From assembly GCA_036787065.1 (NCBI GenBank), contig DAIQPZ010000173.1:1-5683 (forward strand): a stretch of 5,683 nucleotides of DNA. The letters run 5' to 3'. This stretch comes from JAJYIW01 sp036787065 (GTDB lineage Bacteria; Chloroflexota; Anaerolineae; Anaerolineales; Anaerolineaceae). The notes under the pieces were generated by a model that saw nothing but the letters and a program-made list of their open reading frames with translations, made no database searches and was not told the DNA's origin. Shown piece after piece: positions 5,593-5,683 of the stretch (the first letter of the stretch is position 1; each line of letters starts with the position of its first letter). The translations under genes were made by a program, and so were the position numbers.

Positions 5593-5622
5593 TTGCAAAG
5601 AAGGGCTTTTAATCTTTATAGT
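5593..5622 (+). promoter_or_regulatory. Possible divergent plus-strand promoter
   Basis: TTGCAA (5593-5598) and TATAGT (5617-5622) are separated by 18 bases and match four and five of six consensus positions. Transcription would begin near 5629, shortly before the ATG at 5647. Together with the minus-strand candidate at 5559-5587 this would make 5518-5646 a divergent promoter region. Confidence 0.3.
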
Positions 5623-5646
5623 CACAGGTCGTAACTGCTCAGGCAT

Positions 5647-5683
5647 ATGAGAGAAAGCCCCGAATTTGAGGTAATTGCGGGTG
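5647..5683 (+). CDS. Possible 5' end of a divergent gene (partial)
   Basis: An ATG at 5647-5649 opens a plus-strand frame that runs to the window edge and reads MRESPEFEVIAG. A plausible promoter lies just upstream (5593-5622). There is no strong Shine-Dalgarno sequence (only CAGG), and twelve codons are too few to judge coding character. The minus strand across the same bases is also open for about 30 codons from the edge, so a minus-strand gene end is an alternative. Confidence 0.2.
   Translation, partial: MRESPEFEVIAG

Noticed and set aside
5580..5610. GCCCT...AGGGC followed by TTTT, as a plus-strand terminator
   Set aside because: The stem has only five pairs and a 17-base loop, and it overlaps candidate promoter elements. 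It is too weak to call.
1..5683. CRISPR arrays, tRNA or rRNA genes, and intact insertion sequences
   Set aside because: No regularly spaced repeats, cloverleaf or rRNA-like sequence, and no full transposase with terminal inverted repeats were seen on either strand.

Overview
The window looks like ordinary chromosomal DNA from an anaerobic bacterium. Its core is a four-gene minus-strand operon for a ferredoxin-dependent 2-oxoacid oxidoreductase (about 3259 down to 480). Upstream of it on the same strand lie a DUF362-type iron-sulfur protein (4697-3534) and an unrecognised two-domain protein with a nuclease-like N-terminus (5517-4762). Moderate GC, good Shine-Dalgarno sequences and this gene set would fit an anaerobic Chloroflexota (Anaerolineae-like) genome. 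That is an impression from gene style, not a demonstrated placement.

Layout from left to right. Positions 1-96 hold the 3' end of a plus-strand gene. It is closed by a strong hairpin flanked by A and T runs (99-136) that could terminate transcription from both sides. Positions 138-296 carry a short protein-like minus-strand reading frame with no good start, perhaps a gene remnant. The AT-rich stretch 300-429 has no gene but contains a triple GTTAA repeat. The terminator of the oxidoreductase operon is at 419-462. The operon itself is tightly packed (gaps of 10, 12 and 25 bases). In transcription order it encodes the delta subunit (two [4Fe-4S] clusters), alpha (VorB-like), beta (thiamine diphosphate and one cluster) and gamma. 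The 274-base gap 3260-3533 contains the operon leader, a possible promoter, small inverted repeats and a perfect 41-base palindrome. The DUF362 gene appears to have its own extended -10 promoter (TGGTATAAT) and probably starts at the ATG at 4697, not at the GTG at 4706. The right end (5518-5683) looks like a promoter region, possibly divergent.

How the genes work together: the four subunits should oxidatively decarboxylate a 2-oxoacid, most likely a branched-chain one, to an acyl-CoA and pass the electrons to ferredoxin. The direction can be reversed for biosynthesis. The DUF362 protein carries a partly degenerate ferredoxin domain and may be another redox protein, but its link to the enzyme rests only on proximity. 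Nothing in the window amounts to a clearly new system. The points most worth a second look are the PD-(D/E)XK-like plus winged-helix protein, the long palindrome at 3469-3509, and the precise one-cluster reduction of the DUF362 ferredoxin domain.
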